Of a stretch of 64,000 bases of DNA, positions 46,111 through 58,298 are shown one piece after another. Origin of the DNA: Ephydatia muelleri (Eukaryota; Porifera; Demospongiae; Spongillida; Spongillidae). The position numbers and the translations under genes are program-made. The stretch covers positions 1,393,190 to 1,457,189 of the forward strand of contig JABACO010000005.1 in NCBI GenBank assembly GCA_013339895.1. The letters run 5' to 3'. Numbering within the stretch: position 1 is the stretch's first letter; each line of letters begins with the position of its first letter. The notes under the pieces are model-generated. The model worked only from the letters and a program-made list of their open reading frames with translations, was not told the DNA's origin and made no database searches.

Positions 46111-46689
46111 TCTTTTCCAACCAATGTAGTATGAATTGACACATATTAATTAAAACCCTGGTTATCCAGGTATTACGTGGCCACTGACATGATGTGAGTG
46201 ATCACCTTCATTGAATCACAGAGCTCCACTGGTCTAGCCCTAAACTTCCTTGTCTGACTTCATGACATGGTTTGTGTCATTTATGTTTATTTATTCTCCA
46301 TGAATCACTCTAACATCCTCTACACAGTATGCATGGTGCTCTAAGTTCACCTGATCTATCATGTGTCAGCCACTAGTGACAATATAATTGATCAACAGCT
46401 GCAAGTTACCCTTTTTCAATTGGACTCAAGGCATGTACTGATCTTGTTTCTTACAACAAAAAGAATGTAGTTTTGAGAAAGGAAGTTTTTTTCTGTTTCG
46501 TCAGTGAGTTAGCTAGACTATTTCATGCTCATGCTGCTGGGTCAGTTACTGAACATCTTGTTGTGCAAGATGTAATTAAAATCTCCTGCTAGTGTATGTC
46601 ACCAAACGTTTGCTATCAACTCCCCCTTGGCTCAGAAACACCCTGTACCTTTGTCGGATGCATTGTCTGTGATTTAACACTGGTGTGAT

Positions 46690-47045
46690 TTAACACTGGT
46701 GCATTGTCAGTGACCAGCTATACTTAACACTAGTGCATTGTCAGTGATCAGCTATACTTAACGCTGGTGCATTGTCAGTGATCAGCTATACTTAACACTG
46801 GTGCATCGTCAGTGATCAGCTATACTTAACACTGGTGCATCGTCAGTGATCAGCTATACTTAACACTAGTGCATTGTCAGTGATCAGCTATACTTAACAC
46901 TAGTGCATCGTCAGTGATCAGCTATACTTAACACTAGTGCATTGTCAGTGATCAGCTATACTTAACACTGATGCATTGTCAGTGATCAGCTATACTTAAC
47001 ACTGATGCATTGTCAGTGATCAGCTATACTTAACACTGATGCATT
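46690..47045. repeat. 34-bp minisatellite, about 10-11 copies
   Basis: The unit TCAGTGATCAGCTATACTTA ACACTGGTGCATTG is repeated head to tail, with G/A variants at two positions. Confidence 0.95.
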
Positions 47046-47064
47046 CTCCAAATATCATTTCAGC

Positions 47065-47220
47065 GTTTGGAACACTAGGTTCAGATCCCGCTGGGAAAAC
47101 ATTTTATCTATCATTGTAGTTTGTTTTGGAGTTTATCTATACAGGTTTAGTTCCAGATGTATTACTTGAAGCTAGTGCACTGTGGCTTAGTGGTTTTAGA
47201 ACTTCAAGGTCTGGATCCAC
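47065..47220 (+). other. Possible tRNA-derived SINE remnants
   Basis: GGTTCAGATCC at about 47080 fits the polymerase III B box (GGTTCRANNCC), and TGGCTTAGTGG at about 47172 fits the A box. The order and spacing are wrong for an intact tRNA gene, so only decayed SINE-like pieces are proposed. Confidence 0.25.
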
Positions 47221-47908
47221 CCAAATATCCTATTCCACAGCAGGTGCGTGGGTGGCATAGCCTCGGTTCTGTCAGAGATGACTATCAAAAAGTGAAAAAG
47301 CTGCTGATGTTGGATGATTCCTCATCAAAGGGCACAATATCTGTTCGATTTGGTTTCTTTTGACTTGGTAGTGTCACTCAATGGAAATTCTCCAATGGAG
47401 AAACATAGAGAATGGAGAGTTGCTGTCTTCCCTATGTCTGTGTCATGTGTAGGGAGCCATTAATTTATCATCTGTGTATGTATTTTTGTTTTTTGTGTTG
47501 TTTTTTTCTTTTCTTATTTCGCACTCACCACATTTAGTATTCTTTCATTCTTACTACCAGGTACACAGAGGAGCCACAATCAATCTGGCTCCAAAGGCTT
47601 TTCCACTGCAGTCCAGCATGGCAATAGTTCTGCTAATGAAGACGCCTGACTGTATTTGGCTTAGATGTTTATTGTTGTACATATAAAATCTTGTTGGCTA
47701 TTTAAATGAAGTTGATTAGTTAAACATTAATCAACAATTTCAAGTTATAATTCACTATTATGTTGTTAGTTTTATAAATAATATAATGCATCACTTGCAG
47801 TCCATGTTTGATTTGATCAATCAGACAATTAATATCATTCATTGTTATATTTCATCAAAAGATAAACACACAAACTGCAATACGATTTCTTTTGCCCACA
47901 TTAGACAC

Positions 47909-49171
47909 AACTTAGTTATGCTTCCAGTAATAGCCATTAAGCAATCCTGGGATAGCAAAGCCAGGGGAAGTCCCACTGACATCAGTGGGCGGGTCAAAGT
48001 AGACCCACTGCCCTCTGAAAGCAGAGAGCTGAGTAATCTGACAGGGTGCCAGGGAAGGGTCATACTGGACCTGTAGGGAGAGGGGAGGATCATATTGGAG
48101 CTGTACGAGAGACACGTAAGGTACATTCACCTCATCCTTTTTCCTCCCATGCCATCCCCTCCCCCATCCCCAAAGCACACGTACACCTGCACATGTGTAC
48201 ACTCACTCACAACGCACACATACTGTCACACATAAAGGGTATACTTTAACACACACACATACACACTCACACACACACACACTCACCCGCACACACACAT
48301 ACACTCACACTCACACCTCCTATACCTGAAATCTCAGAGGTTCCCAATAAGCTAGGTAATAGTTTCCAAAAGGAGTGACGATGGCAATCTGATTATTGTA
48401 GGTCACAATTTGGGCTGTGGTATTGGTGGTCACCTCCGTGTAGCCCCCCTGGTACACCTGGGGGTCAGGGGGGTAGGGGAACAGAGGTTGGATTTCCTTC
48501 AAAGCCCCCACAAAGGCAGGGATCAGGAGATTGTTCAGCTCCAGACCAATAGAGAACTCATCCACACCTCCAGAGAAAAGCACATTGATGCCTAGAAGAT
48601 GAAAGACATGACAGCATGTGTTTGATGGTGCTATGGTGACACCATGTGTTTGATGGTGTTGTGGCAACACCATGTGGCTGATGGTGCTCTTTTGTTGTAC
48701 ATGACATGACATCAAACAAACAGTAAACTCAGTCTCACTCACCCTCCCTTAAGCACTCACCACCCTCCCAGCTTCCCTTTAAGCACTCACCACCCTCCCT
48801 TAAGTACTCATCACCCTCCCAGCTTCCCTTTAAGCACTCACCACCCTCCCTTAAGTACTCACCACCCTCCCAGCTTCCCTTTAAGTACTCACCACCCTCC
48901 CAGCTTCCCTTTAAGCACTCATCACCCTCCCAGCTTCCCTTTAAGCACTCATCACCCTCCCAGCTTCCCTTTAAGCACTCCCAGCTTCCCTAAAAGCACT
49001 AGCTTCTCATGAAGAGAGTGTACCTACCCAGTTGTAGGTGTGGCACATAGCTGAAGAGGGCGGAGTATCCATCCACATTGCCCCCTTTGAAGAGAACGGT
49101 GTAGTTTGAAGTGAACTGGACCTCCCAGGGGGTCCCGAAGCCTGTCTCCTGGTCCCCATTCACAAACACTG
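47909..49171 (-). CDS. Serine beta-lactamase-like protein (LACTBL1-like), last three exons
   Basis: Minus-strand exons 49171-49028, 48591-48328 and 48072-47909 join in frame and end in TAA. They read GFGTPWEVQFTSNYTVLFKG, GGNVDGYSALFSYVPHLQLG, INVLFSGGVDEFS and a C-terminal domain ending GYYWKHN. The GFGTPWE segment followed by a lysine/glycine strand and YSALFSYVP is typical of the C-terminal part of animal beta-lactamase-like 1 proteins, related to penicillin-binding proteins; their substrates are poorly known. The catalytic SxxK and YxN motifs belong to exons further upstream, which would lie toward or inside the gap at 49738-50737. A further exon near 49415-49330 (with LAEWLFNANASFALASL) is possible. 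Confidence 0.6.
48750..48995. repeat. CCAGCTTCCCTTTAAGCACTCA-type tandem repeat
   Basis: About eight units of 26-30 bases with alternating ACCACCCTCC and ATCACCCTCC, within a beta-lactamase-like intron. Confidence 0.85.
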
Positions 49172-49430
49172 GTGTGGGAAATGTGTACGATTGGGGAGAC
49201 ATGTGGCAAGATGTGTGAGGTGTGATGTGTGAAGGTTGTGTGGGTATGTGAAGGTGTGTAAACCCCTTGTGGGAGTGGCAGTCTCCTCCCCAGTCTTACA
49301 TGGCAGTGCCAGTTCAGTGGCAAGTGTCTCCAAGAGATGCAAGCGCAAAGCTAGCATTGGCATTGAACAACCACTCAGCAAGCTAGGAGAGGAAACAGTT
49401 ATTGGAGCTAAGATGGACAGAGTCATGGGA

Positions 49431-49737
49431 AAGGAGGAGGAGGAGGAGAGGAGGAGGAGGAGGAGGAGGAGGAGGAGGAGGAGGAGGAGGAGGAGGAGGA
49501 GGAGGAGGAGGAGGAGGAGGAGGAGGAGGAGGAGGAGGATGAGGAGGAGGGAGGAAGGGAGGAGGAGGAGGAGGAGGAGGAGGAGGAGGAGGAGGAGGAG
49601 CGAGGAGGAGGAGGAGGGAGGGGAGCGAGGAAGAGGATGCGAGGAGGAGAGGAGGAGGAGGAGGAGGAGGAGGAGGAGGAGGAGGAGGAGGAAGGAGAAG
49701 GAGGCATAGGAGGAGAGGAGGAGGAGGAGAGGGAGGA
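49431..49737. repeat. (GGA)n tract running into the gap
   Basis: About 300 bases of nearly pure GGA repeat up to the N run; the gap was most likely caused by it. Poly-Glu/Arg/Pro/Ser frames are artefacts. Confidence 0.95.
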
Positions 49738-50737
49738 NNNNNNNNNNNNNNNNNNNNNNNNNNNNNNNNNNNNNNNNNNNNNNNNNNNNNNNNNNNNNNN
49801 NNNNNNNNNNNNNNNNNNNNNNNNNNNNNNNNNNNNNNNNNNNNNNNNNNNNNNNNNNNNNNNNNNNNNNNNNNNNNNNNNNNNNNNNNNNNNNNNNNNN
49901 NNNNNNNNNNNNNNNNNNNNNNNNNNNNNNNNNNNNNNNNNNNNNNNNNNNNNNNNNNNNNNNNNNNNNNNNNNNNNNNNNNNNNNNNNNNNNNNNNNNN
50001 NNNNNNNNNNNNNNNNNNNNNNNNNNNNNNNNNNNNNNNNNNNNNNNNNNNNNNNNNNNNNNNNNNNNNNNNNNNNNNNNNNNNNNNNNNNNNNNNNNNN
50101 NNNNNNNNNNNNNNNNNNNNNNNNNNNNNNNNNNNNNNNNNNNNNNNNNNNNNNNNNNNNNNNNNNNNNNNNNNNNNNNNNNNNNNNNNNNNNNNNNNNN
50201 NNNNNNNNNNNNNNNNNNNNNNNNNNNNNNNNNNNNNNNNNNNNNNNNNNNNNNNNNNNNNNNNNNNNNNNNNNNNNNNNNNNNNNNNNNNNNNNNNNNN
50301 NNNNNNNNNNNNNNNNNNNNNNNNNNNNNNNNNNNNNNNNNNNNNNNNNNNNNNNNNNNNNNNNNNNNNNNNNNNNNNNNNNNNNNNNNNNNNNNNNNNN
50401 NNNNNNNNNNNNNNNNNNNNNNNNNNNNNNNNNNNNNNNNNNNNNNNNNNNNNNNNNNNNNNNNNNNNNNNNNNNNNNNNNNNNNNNNNNNNNNNNNNNN
50501 NNNNNNNNNNNNNNNNNNNNNNNNNNNNNNNNNNNNNNNNNNNNNNNNNNNNNNNNNNNNNNNNNNNNNNNNNNNNNNNNNNNNNNNNNNNNNNNNNNNN
50601 NNNNNNNNNNNNNNNNNNNNNNNNNNNNNNNNNNNNNNNNNNNNNNNNNNNNNNNNNNNNNNNNNNNNNNNNNNNNNNNNNNNNNNNNNNNNNNNNNNNN
50701 NNNNNNNNNNNNNNNNNNNNNNNNNNNNNNNNNNNNN
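49738..50737. other. Assembly gap, 1000 N
   Basis: Exactly 1000 N between a GGA tract and a CCACCCCTCCTCCC tract. Confidence 0.99.
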
Positions 50738-50925
50738 CCCTCCACAACCCTCCCCTCAACCACCCTCCCCCTCCCACCCCTCCTCCCCTCCACCACCCCT
50801 CCTCCCCTGCACCCACCCCTCCTCCCTCCAACAACCCCTCCTCCCTTCCACCACCCCTCCTCCCTCCACCACCCCTCCTCCCTCCCCACCCCTCCTACCT
50901 CTACCACCCCTCTCTGGTACTTAAC
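50738..50925. repeat. CCACCCCTCCTCCC low-complexity tract
   Basis: Pyrimidine-rich repeat on the right side of the gap; its reverse complement resembles the 26090-26770 tract. Confidence 0.9.
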
Positions 50926-51501
50926 CTCTCCATGCAATCCCCAACTAGACGATACCTTTTTTACTATTATTTATTGAGCAGACATAGATTGTTCCGTGTA
51001 ATTGTTCAAGCCATTGTGATTGTAAACTGTGTTGTAATCAATGTGGAATTGAGTCTGGGGAAGTCGAACGACACCCCCATCGAAGCGTACAACTGTCCAT
51101 CTGACATCCATCATTATTTGTTGATGCGTGTAGTAGTAGTGGTCTGCATTTCACTGGTCAACAAGGTGGTGCTTTTGGGACATGAAGCTATTAGGTTGCT
51201 TTTCATAGTTGGTTGGCTTCAAGGCTAGACGCTTACTTTTCCTCTCATTCAGCACAAAGTTGAACACCACAGTTATTTTAATGCAGGGTTCCATGAAAGA
51301 TAATATTTATGATTTTGCATCTGTCCACATAGAACTGGAAATTGTCACAGCCATTACCAGCATGGAACTATGTGCCTACAACAAGCAACACACAGTGTCA
51401 GGTATGTTAATAGCAATGCAATTGCTAGTTGCTCATTTTGTATTAAAAAATTGACCAATAAGATTGGTCATTTTATATCATACAATTTCATGTGTCTTAA
51501 G

Positions 51502-54500
51502 AGTTGCAACAGATATGAGGAGTTGGTGGCACAGATCCAAAGGGACAAGGTTGAGTTGATTGAGATTAATATGAAGTTAAACCAGCACAATGACATGTTA
51601 GTGCAAGACAACAATAGCCTTCAGACGGAACTGAACACATTGAAGAAGGTTAGCTCACTAGCTACTCACTATGTCCATATACACCCCACACTCACTTAAA
51701 CTCACCACACCCACTTACACTCACCACACCCACTTACACTCATCACACCACTTACACTCATCACCACCCACTTACACTCATCACACGTAGGCTCAATCTA
51801 AGTTATTAAAGATTATAATGTATAACTGGACTATACTAACTGACCAAGTGACTTTGATGTTGCCCATGTGTGTGCCCATGTGTGTGTGCCCATGTGTGTG
51901 CCCGTGTGTGTGCCATGTGTGTGCCCGTGTGTGTGCCCATGTGTGTGCCCGTGTGTGTGCCCGTGTGTGGCATCTATAGGAGAGCAAGGCCTTGAAGGAA
52001 CACTGTGAGGAAATGGAGGCCAAATTGGCTGATATCAATGTAAAGCTTGACCAAAGCAACGATGATCTGATCGGAAGAACCAACAGACTTCATTATGAAT
52101 TGGCTGCATTAAACAAGGTACTGTATCCAGGTGGAGATGATTCTGATGGCTACTAAACCACAATATAGCTGCACATAATGGAAGCATATCAGGAGTGCTA
52201 GTTGATGTGCACTGAACACACATTCCTGCTTGCTGGGTAGTATGAGGAAGGAGAGAGAGAGGAGGAGGGAGAGAGGAGGAATGGAGGGAGAGGGAGGAAG
52301 GTAGTCATGGAGCGGGAGGGAGGAGGGGGAGAGAGAGGAGGAAGGGGAGGGTGAGGGAGGAGGGAGGGATGGAGTGGGAGGGAGGAGGGGGAAGGAGGGG
52401 ATAATAGGGGTGAGGGGGGCGGGAGGAAGGGGAAGGAGGGGATAATAGGGGTGAGGGAGGGAGGAAGGGGAGGGAGGGGAGGGAGGGGAGGGAGGGGATA
52501 ATAGGGGGGAGGGGGAGGGAGGAAGGGGAAGGAGGGGATAATAGGGGTGAGGGGGGAGGGAGGGAGGGGATAATAGGGGTGAGGGGGTCAACCTCCACAT
52601 GTGAATACACATTGTCATATTGTCCTATTAGAGCTGGCAGAGGGCCTTTGAGGAATATTCAAAGTCAATGGCGGCAGCCATCAAGAACAGCACAGAACCT
52701 CTGGAGGCACATCTTGCTAAAACTGAATTGGAGGGGAAGCAATCGAAGAAAGCACTTGAGCAAAGCAGGAAGGAGAATACTATCTTGGCTGATGTGAAGC
52801 CACCTCAGAGCAACAATGATCTGATTGGAAACAGAAACAGTAAATTGGACTCTCCAAATGAGGTACAAATACCAAATCTGCATACAGATTCTGATAAGAG
52901 TCTTGACCACTAGCTCATAAAGGTGCCTATCACAATGAACACCAGTTAACATACTTCTTATATGGGGAAGAAGGGAGGGAGGGAGAAAGGTAGGAAGGGA
53001 AGGTGAGTAAGGGAGGGAGAGGAAGGGAGGGATGGAGAGGAGTGAGGGAGGGAGGGAGGGAGGGAGAGGAGGGAGAAGCAAAGCAGGTTGAGAAAGATGC
53101 AATGAGTTGGTGTAAATGTGAGTACATGTTATCATAGAGATTGCAGCTTGGCTTTGAGGAACATCCAAAGTCAATAGAGGCAGCCTTGAAGAACAGCACT
53201 GAACCTCTGAAGCCACAGCTGGCTGAAACAGAACTGGAGGTGAAGCCACCAAAGGAACCTCTTGAGCAAAGCAGGATATCGGGGCTATCTGATGCAAGCA
53301 AGGGCCAGGAAGCAGCTGGTCCTCGTGTAAGACATGCATTAGTTATTGTTGAATAACTACCAATTGTGCTAGTGTTTAATGCATATATCAAAGCAATTTA
53401 GGATTCAAATCCAAGCACTGTCATGGCATAAATGCAAGATCTTGTCTGTAAAAAATCACCAAATGTTTATTTTTTTCTGTTTCTTTTACAGAGCAAAGAC
53501 CAAACTAGTGTGTTGTCTAACAGGAAATTTGTGCAAGGGATATGTGGCCTCTCAAATCTTGGGGGATCCTGCTACATGAACGCTGCATTGCAGTGTTTGA
53601 ATAGTGCTGTTCTATTTAGAGAGCACTTCTTGCAAGGTGAGCACTATTTTCAGTTGCTCTACTGTGGTCTTAGTGAACAATATTTATCTTGTGATTTGTT
53701 GTGAATCTGTCTTGTTTTTTTTAAATATTTTTTATTTTTTTAAGAACTTTTAATGCATGTAATACAACTTTCAGTGCTAGGGTGTATACTAATAGATTAT
53801 TGATTGATGTGCTTACTAAATCTCTCTACATAGCAATATGCTTGAGCTGTCAGTGGCTAGCTGCAAATAGTGTGTAGCATCTGTATTATTAAGAATTAAA
53901 CCCTAACCCTAACCCTAAAATAAAAATAAAAATAATAAAAAGAATTGTTTTATTATTTTAAACAAATGTAATATGAAATGCAGGAGGGGGCATAAATTAA
54001 CTACATTTTTGTTAAATACTTTTTACGTCCGTACATGAATGATAATATATGTTTTTTAATGCCTGCCCTACTAATCTTTGTATGAAGAGTGCACAGCTGC
54101 TGGAGGAGCTGGAGTGTTGGGCAGCTACAGGGAGCTAATGGATGCCATGTGGAGAGGAGATAAGAGAATTTTGAAGCCGGATCGTCTGGCAGTGAGTTGT
54201 TATGCAGTGGAGTACAGGGACATAGAGTACAGGGACATAGAGTACAGGGACATAGAGTACAGGGACATAGAGTACATGGACATAGAGTACAGGGACATAG
54301 AGTACAGGGACATAGAGTACAGGGACATAGAGTACAGGGACATAGAGTACATGGACATAGAGTACAGGGACATAGAGTACAGGGACATAGAGTACAGGGA
54401 CATAGAGTACAGGGACATAGAGTACAGGGACATAGAGTACAGGGACATAGAGTACATGGACATAGAGTACAGGGACATCTAGAGTACAGGGACATGGAGT

Positions 54501-57500
54501 ACATGGACATAGAGTACAGGGACATAGAGTACAGGGACATAGAGTACAGGGACATAGAGTACAGGGACATAGAGTACATGGACATAGAGTACAGGGACAT
54601 CTAGAGTACAGGGACATGGAGTACAGGGACATAGAGTACATGGACATAGAGTACAGGGACATAGAGTACAGGGACATAGAGTACAGGGACATAGAGTACA
54701 GGGACATAGAGTACATGGACATAGAGTACAGGGACATCTAGAGTATAGGGACATGGAGTACAGGGACATAGAGTACAGGGACATAGAGTACAGGGACATA
54801 GAGTACATGGACATAGAGTACAGGGACATAGAGTACAGGGACATAGAGTACAGGGACATAGAGTACATGGACATAAGAGCTCTGCTCCTATTCTCTCTCC
54901 TCCTTTTCTCCCTCGTCTTCCTCCTCTTATTCCTCCTCCTTTCCCTCACTCCTGTGTTCTTCTCCACCTCCTTCTCTCACCACTCTTGGCTTCTCCTCCT
55001 CTTTTCCTTACCTCTCTATTACCTCTCCTTGCTTTGTGCACAGCAATACTGGACTCCACTGCATTTCCCTGTACTCTATGTCCATGTACTCTATGTCCCT
55101 GTACTCTATGTCCCTGTACTCTATTCCATGTACTCTATGTCCATGTACTCTATGTCCCTGTACTCTATGTCCATGTACTCTATGTCCCTGTACTCTATGT
55201 CCCTGTACTCTATGTCCCTGTACTCCATGTCCCTGTACTCTATGTCCCTGTACTCTATGTCCATGTACTCTATGTCCCTGTACTCTATGTCCCTGTACTC
55301 TATGTCCATGTACTCTATGTCCCTGTACTCTATGTCCATGTACTCTATGTCCCTGTACTCTATGTCCATGTACTCTATGTCCATGTAGGCATGCAGAGAT
55401 GGTTTTTATGAATGGCATTCAATAGCAAAAGCAACGATACAATCCACAATCTCACAGCAGAAAAACATTGAAACAATTCACCCCTATACAGATCGATCAT
55501 GTGTGCCTTCAAATGTCCACATAGTGGTGGCAGTGTTGATATTATGTTATGCTACCCACTGCATGAAATATGGTCCCCACGTGCACTACTGAAACTGAAC
55601 ATGTGTGGCACATCTTTTCAACACAGAGTGAAATGGCTAAACTATGTGACTATTTGGATGGGGCATCACCACAAGATTCCCAAGAGTTCCTAACCACTCT
55701 GCTGGAAAATCTCCATGCCAACCTAAAGTCCACAGTGCCCAGTGCAGATGCCGAGAAGGTGATGTCATTGCACAGCAGCTGGGAGCAATGGAGTACGTGC
55801 GTTAACCCTTTAACGTTCCAACCCTCCCCAGACCGCCTCCAGTTACAATGGAGGCTCTGTCATCACTGCACTATTTCAAGGCCAGCTTCGATCCCACCTC
55901 GTGTGTGGAAAGTGCGATAAGGTGTGTGCCATGGTGTTGCAGATTATTAATGGTTACATAACCGCAATGATAACTCAGCCCATAGATCGCTATGATCCCT
56001 TCATGTTTCTACCACTGAATGTTCCGGAGGAATCACACCGGGGTAATGGAAGCTAACGTGATGTGTGGTGTAATGGCATTAATTAGAATTCATGGCTGCC
56101 TTATCAATTAAAGGGATGGGTATATCCCTCCTGATGGTCTAGTAGTTATTAATGCATCTCCTGATGGTCTAGTGGTTATTAATGCGTCTCCTGATGGTCT
56201 AGTGGTTATCTTAGACATATTGCTCTTTAGCCAGGGTTGCTAAAATGGGGTATTGATAAACTTTGGATTGTTGTGTCTTATAATGCACAGCATTCTAGTG
56301 GCGTGTTATCATGTTTGTGTAGACATCACCTTCCCTTCAATGCACAGACATCCAACTGGACATTGGAAGAGTCATTGCAAAGGTTGACGAAGGAAGAGTA
56401 TTTTGAAGAAGACCAGTGGTAAGCGGTCGTGTTTTCCAGTACACGTTTTATTACCGGCATCACTGTGTTATGAGCAGTTTAGCAGCACTTATTTTCAGTT
56501 AGTAACAGAAGCTTTATTACTGTAGCTACATAACCGCTTTAAATAGGTTACCATGGTTACTTGTGTTCTCAGGTACTGTCCTCAGTGTAAGAATCTGGCA
56601 AGTGTAAGACGTCTGGTTGAACTGGCAGCTGCACCTGAGCTGTTGATCATTTACTTGAAGAGGTTCAAAATGTAAGGTCTGGCCCGATGTCCATGTGATA
56701 CATCTTCCATGTCATGTGATGCATGCCCTGATGTCACGTGACACTCATGTGATACATACACCAATGTCACATAATTGTTAATCGACGATGTAGGCGTAAT
56801 CATTCAAAATCATTTACCCGTAGACGCTACTTCAAAGCAATTTTCAGGTATTGATATCCTCCAAATAATATTGATTTTCTTACTGAGCCATCTAAACAGG
56901 TCAAGCAACACGTGGGTAGGTAGCATTTTTAACTTTACTCCATCGATATATACGATACTATATGAATCGTCTATGCATAGATCATATGTGTCTACATTAG
57001 ACAGCAATTTAACATAATGTTGCTTCCATATTGCAAGATGCCTGCCCTGCATGATGTCATGTGACACTACTACCATGTCATGTGACACTACTACCATGTC
57101 ATTTGACGCTACTACCATGTCATGTGACACTACTGCCATGTCATGTGACACTACTGCCATGTCATGTGACACTACTACCATGTCATGTGACACTACTGCC
57201 ATGTCATGTGACGCTACTGCCATGTCATGTGTGTCCCAATGGCACACGTTCATGCGCTCTAGTCCTTCACCATCTTGCTTTTGAGTGAGAGTATTGAGTG
57301 CTGTTGTTTATTAATGTACACTGGTCTTTGTTTCCAAGCAACACTTATGGAAGCAGAGAAAAGATTAATACTCGTGTGGAGTATCCTATCAGGTGAGCCT
57401 TTATTGGAGTATCCAATCAGGTGAGCCATCAGTATGTGTAGGTTACAAGAAACTCTTCCACTTGTGCAGTGGTTTTGAGCTGAGGCCAAATGTGATTGAC

Positions 57501-58247
57501 TCGCAAGATGTGTACGACTTGTTTGCAGTCATCAACCACACAGGGACCATCTCTGGAGGCTGCTGTAAGGCCACACCCACATGACCACACCTCCACATCA
57601 CCACACCTCACTGGGATAACACAACAGCACACTGCCGCTCGTACATTAAGCGTTTATATGACACACTGCATAATTGAAAAGCAGGGGATTGAATGCAGTA
57701 CTACAAGCTGATTGATATTGATGCATTGGCTCCCCTGCTAAAAACCACACCCTTTTCCTCCTCTCTCCTTTCAAGTGGTCACACTGTCTGTAGGAATCTA
57801 CTCATTCATGTAACCATAGTGTTTTACATCTCTGTAACTGCAATGTAGTGCTTTCTGTAACCAACAGCAACTACAGTGTTATAGATTTCTGTAACCATAG
57901 TGTTGTGCATCTCTGTAACCACAACCTAGAATAATTTTGTGACCTCATTAAATGTTCCATCTCATATTTAGATACTGCATTCTGCAAGCATGGGGACCAG
58001 TGGTACCACTTCTTCGACTCTACAGTGACTCTACTGAAGGAAAGCAACTTGGTGGTAGGTGCATGAATGTGCCTTAGAATACAAGAGTGGACAGTCTTTC
58101 ATGCATGTGAAGTGATTTATGAAATTAAATACACAAGCATGTTCATGTACAGGGTCATAAAACATTTTAATCATCTCTATTCTATATGATGCCCATCAGA
58201 CATCAGGTGCGTATGTGTTGTTCTACCACCGCACTCAAAGGTATTGA
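51502..58247 (+). CDS. USP-3: coiled-coil region and first USP domain (His-to-Cys)
   Basis: Four phase 0 coiled-coil exons come first: 51502-51648, 51980-52117, 52632-52862, 53138-53326. The last two are duplicates of each other (FEEYSKSM...KNSTEPLEAHLAKTELE and FEEHPKSI...KNSTEPLKPQLAETELE). The USP domain follows: 53492-53636, 54088-54191, 55627-55758, 55832-55921, about 55979-56041, 56348-56418, 56573-56671, 57339-57392, 57470-57564, 57972-58054, 58200-58240. Motifs: Cys box [27 protein letters not shown], zinc ribbon CGKC and CPQC, LLIIYLKRF, His box INHTGTISGGCY (His replaced by Cys), AYVLFYHR. The exon near 56041 has a donor one base off from the expected phase. The last exon ends AG/GTATTG in phase 2 and fits the acceptor at 58299; unspliced, it stops at 58247. 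The first coding exon was not found. Confidence 0.75.
52240..52600. repeat. GGGAGGAAGGGG/GATAATAGGGGTGAGG purine-rich repeat
   Basis: Purine-rich minisatellite-like tract in the second USP-3 intron; proline/serine-rich frames on the minus strand are artefacts. Confidence 0.9.
53903..53922. repeat. Three CCCTAA units (interstitial telomere-like)
   Basis: ACCCTAACCCTAACCCTAAA in a USP-3 intron; too short to be more than a microsatellite or repair scar. Confidence 0.6.
54208..54872. repeat. 15-bp minisatellite, plus orientation, about 44 copies
   Basis: The unit GAGTACAGGGACATA, with an ATGG variant and three CTAGAGTA interruptions, starts just after the donor at 54191. As 15 is a multiple of 3 the array is open in several frames on both strands, without being coding. 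Confidence 0.97.
55067..55387. repeat. Same 15-bp minisatellite, inverted, about 21 copies
   Basis: The unit TATGTCCCTGTACTC is the reverse complement of the 54208-54872 unit, including the ATGG variant. A polypyrimidine spacer of about 195 bases separates the two arrays. Confidence 0.97.
56105..56212. repeat. Three copies of a 30-bp tRNA-like segment
   Basis: TCCTGATGGTCTAGTGGTTA TTAATGCGTC occurs three times. TGGTCTAGTGG fits the A box of tRNA genes and the whole resembles the 5' end of tRNA-Glu/Asp. No anticodon arm or B box follows. Confidence 0.6.
57050..57235. repeat. 21-bp minisatellite, about 9 copies
   Basis: The unit CATGTCATGTGACACTACTAC is repeated with small changes; each unit contains TCATGTGA, an E-box-like site. 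Confidence 0.95.
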
Positions 58248-58298
58248 TAGTTTGATCTATTGAAGAGAGCTAATGGCATGGTGTATTTGGGTGACCAG

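Larger units (their letters stand above)
45848..47908. other. Stretch without supported genes
   Basis: Contains a GT microsatellite (46017-46110), a 34-bp minisatellite (46690-47045) and tRNA-like box motifs at 47069-47100 and 47165-47220. A short frame at 47561-47650 after a TACCAG acceptor could be an exon but has no partner. Confidence 0.5.

Noticed and set aside
47157-47686. Short plus-strand frames after CAG acceptors
   Set aside because: No consistent phases or recognisable similarity; part overlaps a tRNA-like remnant.
49383-50977. Poly-Pro, poly-Ser and poly-Glu frames across the second gap
   Set aside because: Low-complexity GGA/CCT repeat plus N.
52109-53391. Minus-strand Pro/Ser/Leu frames opposite the coiled-coil exons of USP-3
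   Set aside because: Antisense shadows of purine-rich repeat and coding exons.
54200-55420. Long open frames on both strands (EYRDI, SLYSM, CPCTL repeats)
   Set aside because: They follow from the 15-bp unit being a multiple of three; no start, splice or codon evidence supports translation.
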